Source: Jejuia sp. UBA6058
GTDB taxonomy: Bacteria > Bacteroidota > Bacteroidia > Flavobacteriales > Flavobacteriaceae
Assembly: GCA_002428965.1 (NCBI GenBank)
Contig: DIYI01000005.1
Span: 62,829 to 126,828 of the forward strand
Length of the DNA stretch: 64,000 nucleotides
Direction of reading: 5' to 3'
The position numbers were made by a program, and so were the translations under genes. Shown piece by piece: positions 18,141-25,768 of the stretch (positions are counted from its first letter, which is position 1; each line of letters starts with the position of its first letter). The notes under the pieces are model-generated. The model was not told the DNA's origin and made no database searches. It worked only from the letters and a program-made list of their open reading frames with translations.

Positions 18141-18195
18141 AAAAAACAAAAGCCATATCACTGTAGTATCTTAATACTGCGCTGACATGGCTTTT
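18141..18195 (-). terminator. Hairpin and T tract ending the candidate RNA
   Basis: On the minus strand AAAAGCCATGTCA pairs with TGATATGGCTTTT around an inner AGTAT/ATACT stem, followed by GTTTTTT. It is a strong terminator-like structure with no upstream protein gene to serve other than rplS, which has its own terminator. Confidence 0.65.
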
Positions 18196-18620
18196 CTGAA
18201 ATAATTTTAACACGACTATATTTGGTTTTTAAACCAAATCAGTAAAAAATAACCATTTTCAACCTTTTAAGTACTGGTCTCATTATTTCAATGAAACATT
18301 ATGTTATGATGTTCAAAATGTATTGACATATCATCTAATGCTTCAGTAGATTGTTTTTCTTTTTGTTTAGCTATCTAATTCACCAAGTGGATTTGCCTCG
18401 ACTAAACACTACTTTAGTTAATACCCTTTAACAGGTTTCAACCTAAGTTCGTTTTAAACAGCATTACCCTAGCAATTTACATGGATAGAATAATCTACTA
18501 TTACAACGATTTTAAATTTCTATAACTTTTTAGGGCTATAAAAACCAAGAAAAACAACAATATGTAAAGAACGTTACTTTAACAGAATTTCAATAAAACA
18601 CTGCTGTTTTATTTTTATTC
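18141..18620 (-). ncRNA. Candidate noncoding RNA unit, unknown family
   Basis: The 840-base stretch between icd and rplS has no credible open reading frame, but on the minus strand it has a promoter-like pair (18626-18656), several perfect small hairpins, and a terminator-like hairpin with a T tract (18141-18195). Hairpins include 18592-18613 (AATAAAAC/GTTTTATT), 18401-18418 (ACTAAA/TTTAGT), 18433-18444 (AGGTT/AACCT) and 18220-18239 (ATTTGGTTT/AAACCAAAT). The implied transcript is about 475 nt. I see no tmRNA tRNA-like ends and no RNase P GAGGAAAGTCC block, so it is not either of those. Outside the unit (17934-18140 and 18657-18714) I see nothing definite. Confidence 0.4.
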
Positions 18621-18625
18621 TTCTA

Positions 18626-18656
18626 TAAAAGTAGAGTAAAGTGCTGTATTTTGCAA
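18626..18656 (-). promoter_or_regulatory. Candidate promoter of the RNA unit
   Basis: On the minus strand TTG (18656-18654), a 20-base spacer and TACTTTTA (18633-18626) fit the Bacteroidota pattern TTG-N19/20-TAnnTTTG with one mismatch. Transcription would start near 18619. Confidence 0.5.
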
Positions 18657-18714
18657 GTTTTATAAGGAATTAAATATGAACCGTTTATAAACCATACTTA
18701 TCAACTTTTGTTAA

Positions 18715-18748
18715 TAAAAAAGAGCCTTGGGTTTTTCCAAGACTCTTT
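18715..18748 (-). terminator. Rho-independent terminator of rplS
   Basis: On the minus strand AAAGAGTCTTGG pairs with CCAAGGCTCTTT around a short A-rich loop, followed by a T tract. It lies 26 bases after the rplS stop. Confidence 0.9.
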
Positions 18749-18773
18749 ATGTAATTTTGAGTAAGTTATAATA

Positions 18774-19124
18774 TTAACGTCTAGCCTCTTTAATTCTAGC
18801 TTTCTTACCAGTAAGCCCTCTAAAGTAGAAAATACGTGCACGACGTACTTTACCGCGCTTATTAACTTCAATTTTTTGTAAAGCAGGTAAGTTCACTGGG
18901 AAAATACGCTCTACACCAATAGATCCAGACATTTTTCTAATCGTAAACGTCTCAGAAGTACCAGAGCCTCTTCTTTGTATTACCACACCTCTAAAAAACT
19001 GAGTACGTGTTTTATTACCTTCCTTAATTTCGTAGTAAACAGTAATTGTATCACCAGCACTAAACTCTGGCAAGTCTTTTTTTGTTACAAATTCGTCTTG
19101 AACAAATTTTACTAAAGATTCCAT
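18774..19124 (-). CDS. rplS: 50S ribosomal protein L19
   Basis: 116 residues, normal for the family. L19 sits at the 30S-50S interface of the ribosome. The family core FSAGDTITVYYEIKEGNKTR, the FRGVVIQRRGSG loop and the basic C-terminus (GKVRRARIFYFRGLTGKKARIKE) are all present. It is monocistronic here, with a strong promoter upstream and a terminator downstream. Usual neighbours such as trmD are absent. Confidence 0.98.
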   Translation of the reverse strand: MESLVKFVQDEFVTKKDLPEFSAGDTITVYYEIKEGNKTRTQFFRGVVIQRRGSGTSETFTIRKMSGSIGVERIFPVNLPALQKIEVNKRGKVRRARIFYFRGLTGKKARIKEARR

Positions 19125-19196
19125 TTTTTCTAATTAAAACAGTTGATTCGAAACAACATTCACGATTCTCGCCAGAGGTTAACCCGAAATTGGCTG

Positions 19197-19226
19197 CAAA
19201 TATAGCTAATAATTCAAAATGCACAA
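19197..19226 (-). promoter_or_regulatory. Promoter of rplS
   Basis: On the minus strand TTG (19226-19224), 19 bases, then TATATTTG (19204-19197), an exact fit to the Bacteroidota housekeeping promoter. It is about 73 bases before the start codon. Confidence 0.8.
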
Positions 19227-19248
19227 TTATTAATTTTATTTTTTATTT

Positions 19249-19425
19249 GGGCGTTACCACGCCTTAGGGCGCGGTCGGGCTTTACGCTATATCTTTCTGC
19301 GCAGCGGTCCTGAACTCGTTTCAGGATCTCATCGATTTAATACAAATCTAGTATTCATGAAAAGTCTTTAGCCACTAAAAGCTCCGCAAAAAGGATGCCG
19401 CTGCAATCCCTAACGCGGGTGCGCC
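19249..19425 (+). repeat. Dispersed repeat element, copy A, with nested palindrome
   Basis: Begins GGGCGTTACCAC, contains GGTCGGGCTTT and ends with GCCGCTGCAATCCCTAACGC. The same ordered blocks occur in copy B on the minus strand at 52146-52223. The middle of copy A is longer and carries a copy of the CTGAAC...TTTCAGGATC palindrome (19307-19331). It lies between the rplS promoter and the ankyrin gene. No protein-coding role is likely. The rest of the 472-base gap (19426-19596) shows a weak TGAGTGCGCTCA palindrome near 19496 and nothing else definite. Confidence 0.6.
19307..19331. repeat. Short palindromic intergenic repeat (copy 2)
   Basis: CCTGAACTCGTTTCAGGATC, nearly identical to the copies at 2370 and 63659, here nested inside dispersed repeat copy A. 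Confidence 0.7.
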
Positions 19426-19596
19426 TGCTCACTTTGGTTCTAACTGTTTAGTATTTCTCTTTTTTTGAGAGGTTCGTTTAACCGTCTATGTATGGTGAGT
19501 GCGCTCACACTTTCCAATATCACTAAAGTATCTGATTGCTGAAAGAGTTGAAAATGGCTCGAAAGCGCATTTACTATGCATTTTGTTATGATCTTT

Positions 19597-20340
19597 TTAT
19601 CGTTTCAGTTTACTATTCTCACGTAAATATTGGCCTATAAATTTATTTTCCATTCCATTTCCCCAACCTGCACCATGATCACTTGTAATGGATGACAGAG
19701 AGTTTCCTCCAATTTTATGCGTACCATAGGACAATAGGGATAATATTGATGCAGGTCTTAGATGTTTACTTGCCCAGGTTAAGGGAGTATCTCCATTTGC
19801 ATCTTTCTTTTCTTTATCCGCCCCATGTTTTAGCAATAATTCTATAGTCTTTTCATCTGAATATGCAGCTGCTCGATGTAAAGGAGTTTCTCCACAAGTT
19901 TTAACATCTCTCATAAAAGAACCCGTTTCCATGTTGGGATTTGTAGCAAGATTGACACCAGCACCACATTCGAGAAGGATTCGAACCACGTTGTAATAAT
20001 ACGGACGCCCAGCCTTACAAAGAGCACAATGAAGAGGAGATTCACTATTGCTTGGGTGTTGATAATTTACATCTGCTCCTCTATTCAATAAAAAATCACA
20101 AGTTTTCCAATGGCCAAAAAAAGCAGCATCACATAGGTTATTATTCAAATTTAATGACCTAATATCTAAACCCTCTTTCTCAACTAATCTTAATGCTGTT
20201 ACATCGTCATAAAAAATCAGCCACTGAAAAAGACTTGGTTCGTCGGATATGATTAGTTCTTTCCAATCTGGTTCAGACATTAGCTCAAGGACTGCATCCG
20301 TTCGTCCACTTGCTATTCGTATAAGAATTTCTTGGTTCAT
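19597..20340 (-). CDS. Ankyrin repeat protein
   Basis: 247 residues with about five ankyrin repeats between residues 30 and 205; clear ones are DAAFFGHWKTCDFLLNRGAD, SPLHCALCKAG, TPLHRAAAYSDEKTIELLLK and TPLTWASKHL. These helical repeats bind partner proteins. No signal peptide, enzyme domain or membrane helix is seen, so it is probably a cytosolic binding protein. It is a lone gene between a repeat element and an S10 peptidase gene, and its leader differs in composition from neighbours. Such solitary ankyrin genes are often accessory genes; no specific function can be given. Confidence 0.85.
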   Translation of the reverse strand: MNQEILIRIASGRTDAVLELMSEPDWKELIISDEPSLFQWLIFYDDVTALRLVEKEGLDIRSLNLNNNLCDAAFFGHWKTCDFLLNRGADVNYQHPSNSESPLHCALCKAGRPYYYNVVRILLECGAGVNLATNPNMETGSFMRDVKTCGETPLHRAAAYSDEKTIELLLKHGADKEKKDANGDTPLTWASKHLRPASILSLLSYGTHKIGGNSLSSITSDHGAGWGNGMENKFIGQYLRENSKLKR

Positions 20341-20478
20341 ACCTATTTATTTTGAGTAAGACTGTAATTGATCATAAGTGATTTCGGATATGACGCCGTT
20401 CGTAATGGCTTATATCCTCCGGTAAACGAAGGTAGAAGAAATTTTTTACAAAGTCAAGTTAAGTGGCAATTCCAATAG

Positions 20479-21969
20479 TTAATATTTAGCAGCCTTCCCA
20501 TTAGCCAAAGAAGACTTTATGAACTCCCGCAAATCATCATTGGCATTTTTTAAATCTTCGCTACGCAAGTACATCATATGCCCACTTCTGTAGCCTTTAA
20601 AGGTAAAACGGTCTTTCATTTTACCACTAGGGTCTACCTGCCACATGGTATATTTTGCCGCAAAATAGGTGGTGGCACCATCATAATATCCAGATTGTAT
20701 CAATACTTTTAAATAGGGGTTCTGTGCCATGGCTAGTCGTAAGCCTTCGCGAACATTGTCGTTTCTTCTATCCCACGGATGTACATCGCCAAACATAGCG
20801 TATTTAATATCGGTTTTAAAATTTAGATGCTCTCTTAAATAATAGTTGATAGCTGGCGTAAACGAATGCAACCAAGAAGTGAGTTCCGCATTGTAATCTG
20901 GTCTGCTTCCACTTTCTGTTTTATCAATACCTAAATATCTAGAATCTAGTCGCCCAATGGTTTGCCCTGTTTTATTGCGAAGTAAATCCTTCCAAAAGAA
21001 ACTTGTGGACACATCCAGATTATTCTGTAATATAGATTGCTTACTCAACCCAGAGTAATAGGCCATTTTTTCGGCTACATTTTGCTTTTTATTCTCTGAA
21101 ACAAAACCACCTTTGGCCAATGTTGGCATTAAGGTATTAATGGCGAAGTCCTCTGCTTCTGGTAAAATATCCAATAAATCTTTTTGTTGTAATGCATTTG
21201 GTAACGCTTTTTGATACCACGCTGCAGCAGTAAAATAGGGGAGGTTTAATGAAGAATATACAGGTTGATTGGTGCTGTATAATTTATAATCCGCAGGACT
21301 TACCATAATCACACCATTCAAATACATCCATTGGCTGTCTTGTAATTCTTTGGCTAGACCCATAACACGAGTGCCACCATAACTTTCACCAATAATATAT
21401 TTGGGAGATTCCCAACGGTTTTTGCGTGTTACAAAGGTGTTAATCCATTCTGCTAAATATTTTATATCCGCATTTATTCCAAAAAAGGTTTTGCGTTCTG
21501 GGTATTTACCTTCTTTATCAGCTATCATTCTAGAGTAACCCGTATTAACAGGATTCACATAAACAATATCTGCAACATCTAAAATAGAATTCGGATTATC
21601 CTTTATCCCATAAGGCTGAATTGGGTAACCCTCATCATCAATCTTTAATACCTTTGGCCCTGTGTAAGCTATATGCATCCAAACCGAGGCAGAACCCGGG
21701 CCTCCGTTAAACGAAATCATTAAAGGTCTTTCTGCTCTATTTTTTACACCAGTACGTTCATAATAGGTGTAGAATAAACTAGCAATGGGCTCACCTTTCT
21801 TATTCCAAACTGGTTGTGTCCCAGTGTGTGCATTGTAATTTACCTGTTGGCTTTTTATGGTTACTGAATGATTGGTGGTTACAATGGTGTCAGTAGGAAT
21901 TTTAATGTTTTGCGCAAATAATAAATTGGCAAAAAGCGCAAAAACTACAAGTGCAGATAAGCTTTTCAT
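20479..21969 (-). CDS. S10 family serine carboxypeptidase
   Basis: 496 residues with a signal peptide (about 1-19, LLFAQ), so exported to the periplasm or beyond. The alpha/beta-hydrolase S10 signature is complete: oxyanion segment SFNGGPGSASVW, nucleophile Ser196 in GESYGG, Asp430 in SGYYDGATTY and His464 in SGHMMYL. It removes C-terminal amino acids from peptides at acidic pH in characterised relatives. It appears monocistronic; the next gene upstream ends 38 bases before it, with a small perfect hairpin (21983-22000) between. Confidence 0.93.
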   Translation of the reverse strand: MKSLSALVVFALFANLLFAQNIKIPTDTIVTTNHSVTIKSQQVNYNAHTGTQPVWNKKGEPIASLFYTYYERTGVKNRAERPLMISFNGGPGSASVWMHIAYTGPKVLKIDDEGYPIQPYGIKDNPNSILDVADIVYVNPVNTGYSRMIADKEGKYPERKTFFGINADIKYLAEWINTFVTRKNRWESPKYIIGESYGGTRVMGLAKELQDSQWMYLNGVIMVSPADYKLYSTNQPVYSSLNLPYFTAAAWYQKALPNALQQKDLLDILPEAEDFAINTLMPTLAKGGFVSENKKQNVAEKMAYYSGLSKQSILQNNLDVSTSFFWKDLLRNKTGQTIGRLDSRYLGIDKTESGSRPDYNAELTSWLHSFTPAINYYLREHLNFKTDIKYAMFGDVHPWDRRNDNVREGLRLAMAQNPYLKVLIQSGYYDGATTYFAAKYTMWQVDPSGKMKDRFTFKGYRSGHMMYLRSEDLKNANDDLREFIKSSLANGKAAKY

Positions 21970-22007
21970 ACGGATTTAATTTTTCCTTAAATATAAGGAA
22001 TCAACCA

Positions 22008-22793
22008 CTAAAACCCTTCAAAAACTCCAAGTCCAAATAAGGCAAAATCGTATTTCACAGGATCATTTGGGTCTAATTGTCGTAAGCTTTTATCTAGTTC
22101 TGCCAGAGCTTTGGCATCGTTTTGTTTTCGTTCTAGCAATCCTAGTTTTCTTGCTACATTTCCAGAGTGTACATCTAAGGGACATGATAATTTACCTTGA
22201 GGAATGCTTTTCCAAATTCCAAAATCAACTCCTGTTTTATCACTACGCACCATCCATCTTAAATACATATTGATACGTTTAGCAGCAGAATTTTTTAAAG
22301 GATCGCTCACATGCTTTTGGGTACGCTGTAAATGTTCAATTTCAAAAAACACAGATTTAAATTTTGAAATAGCATGTTGCAATGAAACTTCATTAGAATT
22401 TGTAGCAAAAACAGATTCTAAGCCGCCATGGTTAATATAGATATGTTTTAATGATTTAATAAACAGTGCACAATCATCACCATTAAAAGTACGGTGCACA
22501 AAAGTTGATAGCTTATCCAAATCAGATGATTCATGGTTCAACACAAAATCATACGGAGAATTATCCAAAAGTAACATCAATCTGTGAGCATTATTGATGA
22601 TACTTTTACGGTTTCCCCAAGCTATAGTTGCGGTTAAAAACCCAGCTATTTCAATATCCTCTTTTTTAGAAAATTGATGTGGAATTTGGATAGGATCACT
22701 TTCTATAAACTTTGGGTTGTTGTATTGTTCTACTTTGGCGTCTAAAAAAGTTTTAAGCTCAGCTTTAGAAAGTTTTTTTGTGCTTTTATTCAT
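22008..22793 (-). CDS. TIGR02757 (DUF2400) family protein
   Basis: 261 residues from ATG 22793; TTG at 22802 is in frame but less likely. The protein matches the TIGR02757 family by its N-terminal DPIQIPHQF, the GFLTATIAWGNRKSIINNA segment, and the C-terminal SCPLDVHSGNVARKLGLL and DPVKYDFALFGLGV blocks. The family looks distantly related to the HhH base-excision glycosylases, but biochemistry is not established. It is divergent from the MFS gene, with 61 bases between the start codons. Confidence 0.85.
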   Translation of the reverse strand: MNKSTKKLSKAELKTFLDAKVEQYNNPKFIESDPIQIPHQFSKKEDIEIAGFLTATIAWGNRKSIINNAHRLMLLLDNSPYDFVLNHESSDLDKLSTFVHRTFNGDDCALFIKSLKHIYINHGGLESVFATNSNEVSLQHAISKFKSVFFEIEHLQRTQKHVSDPLKNSAAKRINMYLRWMVRSDKTGVDFGIWKSIPQGKLSCPLDVHSGNVARKLGLLERKQNDAKALAELDKSLRQLDPNDPVKYDFALFGLGVFEGF

Positions 22794-22854
22794 ATTTGGC
22801 AAAAATAACTGTAATTAGTCAAATGAAAAACGACCTATTGTTGAATACTGTTTT

Positions 22855-24030
22855 ATGAGTACCAGTAACAAAAACAAGATTCTTTCTATCATATTATTAT
22901 CTCAATTTTGTTGTACCTCTTTATGGTTTGCGGGCAACGGGGTAATGGAAGTCATTATTGAGAATTTTAATTTGAAAAAAAGTGCGTTAGGTTTTTTAAC
23001 CTCCGCAGTACAATTAGGGTTTATTTCGGGAACATTTCTCTTTGCTTTTTATACTATAAGCGATAGGTTTTCGCCTTCTAAAGTGTTTTTTTATAGTGCT
23101 TTAGCCAGTGCTGTATTCAATATTTTAATTGTTCTACAATTTAACACACTGCCCACTTTATTAGTATTTCGATTTTTAACGGGGTTCTTTTTAGCAGGTA
23201 TTTATCCAGTGGGTATGAAAATAGCTGCAGACTATTTTGAAAAGGGTTTAGGAAAATCTTTAGGGTTGCTTGTAGGAGCACTTGTTTTAGGTACGGCCTT
23301 ACCGCATCTTTTAAAGAGTATCAATGCTTTTCCATCTTGGGAATTTGTCATTTACGTAACCTCTGGGTTGTCCACTTTAGGAGGGGTATTTATATATAGT
23401 TTTGTGCCCAATGGGCCTTACCGAAAACCCGCTTTAAAATTTGATTTTGCAGTAATTTATAATGTTTTTAAACACTCAAATTTTAGAATAGCGGCCTTTG
23501 GTTATTTTGGGCATATGTGGGAACTCTATGGGTTTTGGACATTTCTCCCAGTTGTTTTAAAGGCTTATAAAGGCTTTCATAAAGACTTAAATTTTGATAT
23601 TTCTTTAATTAGCTTTTTGGTTATTAGTGTTGGAGCTTTGGGTTGTGTTTTATCTGGGTATTTGTCTCAAAAGTTTACAGTAAAAAAAGTAGCAATATCA
23701 GCTTTATTGGTGTCTGGTTTATGTTGTATACTTTCACCTTTGTTTTTTGTTATAGAACTGCATGTTATTAGCTTTACCTTCTTACTAATTTGGGGAATGG
23801 CTGTAATTGCAGATTCTCCACTGTTTTCAACATTAGTAGCTCAAAATGCGCAAGCAGAGGTAAAAGGTACAGCATTAACCATAGTAAATTCAATTGGGTT
23901 TGCTGTTACCATTTTAAGTATTCAACTTTTAAATAGTTTTGAATCAAAAATAGACCTGAAATTCCTTTACTTGGTGCTGGCTATTGGTCCTGTTTTTGGG
24001 TTAATCCACTTGTTAAAGAAGAACTCTTAA
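22855..24030 (+). CDS. MFS transporter
   Basis: 391 residues with about 12 hydrophobic helices across its length, the major facilitator size and pattern. The N-terminal LSQFCCTSLWFAGNGVME and loop RFLTGFFLAGIYPVGMKIAADYF resemble the cyanate/nitrate-type branch, but the substrate cannot be told. An inner-membrane secondary transporter. Its stop TAA shares the palindrome TTAA with the stop of the convergent ABC ATPase gene, a 4-base overlap. Confidence 0.88.
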   Translation: MSTSNKNKILSIILLSQFCCTSLWFAGNGVMEVIIENFNLKKSALGFLTSAVQLGFISGTFLFAFYTISDRFSPSKVFFYSALASAVFNILIVLQFNTLPTLLVFRFLTGFFLAGIYPVGMKIAADYFEKGLGKSLGLLVGALVLGTALPHLLKSINAFPSWEFVIYVTSGLSTLGGVFIYSFVPNGPYRKPALKFDFAVIYNVFKHSNFRIAAFGYFGHMWELYGFWTFLPVVLKAYKGFHKDLNFDISLISFLVISVGALGCVLSGYLSQKFTVKKVAISALLVSGLCCILSPLFFVIELHVISFTFLLIWGMAVIADSPLFSTLVAQNAQAEVKGTALTIVNSIGFAVTILSIQLLNSFESKIDLKFLYLVLAIGPVFGLIHLLKKNS

Positions 24031-24689
24031 GACACTATTTTCCCGTCAACCATTACAAGCTTTCGGTCTGCCATATTTGCCAATTCCGAATTGTGCGTAA
24101 CAATTACAAAAGTTTGTCCAAATTCATCACGAAGTTTGAAAAAGAGATTGTGAAGATTTTCTGCGGATTCGCTATCCAAATTTCCAGAAGGTTCATCTGC
24201 AAAAATTAAATCGGGTTTATTCACTAATGCTCTTGCTACGGCAACGCGTTGTTGCTCACCACCAGAAAGTTCGTTTGGCTTGTGATCGTAACGATGGGAT
24301 AACCCCAAAAAATCAAGGAGTTCTTTGGCGCGTTTTTCTGCTTCTACTTTTTTTGTGCCTTTAATAAAAGCAGGTAAGCATACATTTTCTAATGCTGTAA
24401 ACTCTGGTAATAATTGATGAAACTGAAAAATAAAACCGATATGCTCATTTCTAAATTTAGCAAGCGCTTTGTCATTTAAAGATTTAACTTCAGAATCATT
24501 TATCATCAAGCTAAAATCTTCACCTTTTGAAGCTTTATCTAAAGTGCCTAATATTTGAAGCAATGTAGTTTTTCCTGCTCCTGAAGCACCAACAATTGAA
24601 ACTACTTCTCCTTTTTTTACTTCAATATCAACGCCTTTTAAAACGTGCAAATCGTCGTAGTATTTATGTATGTTTTTGGCTTTAATCAT
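24027..24689 (-). CDS. LolD/MacB-type ABC transporter ATP-binding protein
   Basis: 220 residues from ATG 24689; the frame is open to 24719 but the family starts at MIKAKNIHKYY. Complete nucleotide-binding domain: Walker A GASGAGKT (34-41), Q-loop, signature LSGGEQQRVAVARAL, Walker B LIFADEPSGNLD and switch His in VTHN. It belongs to the MacB/LolD/FtsE subfamily that partners FtsX-like permeases in lipoprotein release or efflux. No permease is adjacent. It could energise the ATPase-less MacB-type permease at 12915-14267 or a LolCE pair elsewhere. Confidence 0.9.
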   Translation of the reverse strand: MIKAKNIHKYYDDLHVLKGVDIEVKKGEVVSIVGASGAGKTTLLQILGTLDKASKGEDFSLMINDSEVKSLNDKALAKFRNEHIGFIFQFHQLLPEFTALENVCLPAFIKGTKKVEAEKRAKELLDFLGLSHRYDHKPNELSGGEQQRVAVARALVNKPDLIFADEPSGNLDSESAENLHNLFFKLRDEFGQTFVIVTHNSELANMADRKLVMVDGKIVS

Positions 24690-24831
24690 CAAAATAATAT
24701 CTTGCCGTGAAATTAACACATTACATTGTTCCGCACAATAAGCTATGTGTTTTTATGTTTTAGATTTGAAAGTTAGAGGTCGTTATTTTTTGGTATACTT
24801 CTTGCTTTCAGTATTTTAAATTAATTATTGA

Positions 24832-25098
24832 ATGAATAAATACAAAAAATTAGCTTTAAGTATAGTATTAGATGCTTGCGGATACATTTCGTTTGTTTTC
24901 CCACCATTTGATATTGCTTGGGCGCCCATCTCTGCTTATTTAATGACACGACTCTACAAAGGAAAAACGGGGAAGATTGCAGCTGCAGTAGCTTTTATAG
25001 AAGAAGCGCTTCCAGGATTAGATATTATACCAACATTTACTTTAATGTGGTTGTATAGTTATGTTTTTAAAAGTAAGGAAACTGTGATAGAGGTATAA
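24832..25098 (+). CDS. Small membrane protein, unknown function
   Basis: 88 residues with hydrophobic segments near 8-38 (LALSIVLDACGYISFVFPPF) and 55-80 (FIEEALPGLDIIPTFTLMWLYSYVF). The GLDIIPTFTLMW segment is distinctive. Homologous small proteins are common in flavobacteria as hypothetical proteins. The ATG at 24832 is the first in frame. It converges on the lipoprotein gene, with a bidirectional terminator between. Confidence 0.72.
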   Translation: MNKYKKLALSIVLDACGYISFVFPPFDIAWAPISAYLMTRLYKGKTGKIAAAVAFIEEALPGLDIIPTFTLMWLYSYVFKSKETVIEV

Positions 25099-25127
25099 AA
25101 AAAGCACTCAATTGAGTGCTTTTTTTA
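25097..25127. terminator. Bidirectional terminator
   Basis: A perfect inverted repeat (AAAAAAAGCACTCA then TGAGTGCTTTTTTT) has a T tract on both strands, so it serves both convergent genes. Confidence 0.92.
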
Positions 25128-25144
25128 TACTTCTTGATTGAAGC

Positions 25145-25714
25145 TTATTGAATTTCAGCATTGAATGTAATATCAATATCTGTATCATCTCCTGCTGCAG
25201 TACCGAATCCAGTACTATCATCAACACTTGGAGATTCATGATGTAGTTCAATAGAAATCGTTCCAGTTCCAGCAGTTCCAGCTGTCCATACAGTTTTAAC
25301 ACCTAATTTGTTGCCGTCTGTTCTGTCCTCATCATCACTTGCTCTCATCATAGTGAAGTTAAGAGTAGTAGCATAAACGAAGAAGTGAGCATCTATTCCA
25401 GCTTGGTCTGCTAAGATATCTTCATCAAGAAAATCTTCATCTTCATTAAATAATCCAATTTCAGCATCATAAACGCCTCCAGGAGCGAATGTACCAGCTA
25501 CTATTTGCTCTGTAACATCAACAACTTCATCTTCATTATCATCATTCCAAGTAAGTGTTACTGTGCTATTATCTGCTTGATTCGTGAAGGTTAACACCAA
25601 TTTTGTGATAGCTTCTTCTTCTTCAACTGGTGCTGGAGTATCATCATCGTTATCACATGATGCTAACATTGCTATTGCCATTATTGCCATGGCATAAAAT
25701 TTAATTGTTTTCAT
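25145..25714 (-). CDS. Acidic lipoprotein of TonB receptor locus
   Basis: 189 residues from ATG 25714 (lipobox MLASC, Cys20); an ATG at 25744 would place a stretch before the signal peptide and is rejected. The mature protein is very acidic, with DNDDD after the cysteine and repeated Glu/Asp clusters, and has a beta-rich pattern ending DTDIDITFNAEIQ. Proteins of this pattern are annotated in Bacteroidota as 'type 1 periplasmic binding fold superfamily' lipoproteins and tend to sit beside a TonB-dependent receptor, as here (54 bases downstream of it). Possibly a substrate- or metal-capturing surface partner of that receptor (inference). Confidence 0.75.
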   Translation of the reverse strand: MKTIKFYAMAIMAIAMLASCDNDDDTPAPVEEEEAITKLVLTFTNQADNSTVTLTWNDDNEDEVVDVTEQIVAGTFAPGGVYDAEIGLFNEDEDFLDEDILADQAGIDAHFFVYATTLNFTMMRASDDEDRTDGNKLGVKTVWTAGTAGTGTISIELHHESPSVDDSTGFGTAAGDDTDIDITFNAEIQ

Positions 25715-25768
25715 AGTTTTAGAATTTAAAAGATTAATTTTCATAGTTATTGTATTTAAGATTTATAT

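Noticed and set aside
18141..18620. tmRNA or RNase P RNA in the icd-rplS gap
   Set aside because: No tRNA-like acceptor ends, no tag-like reading frame ending in ALAA, and no GAGGAAAGTCC block were found on either strand.
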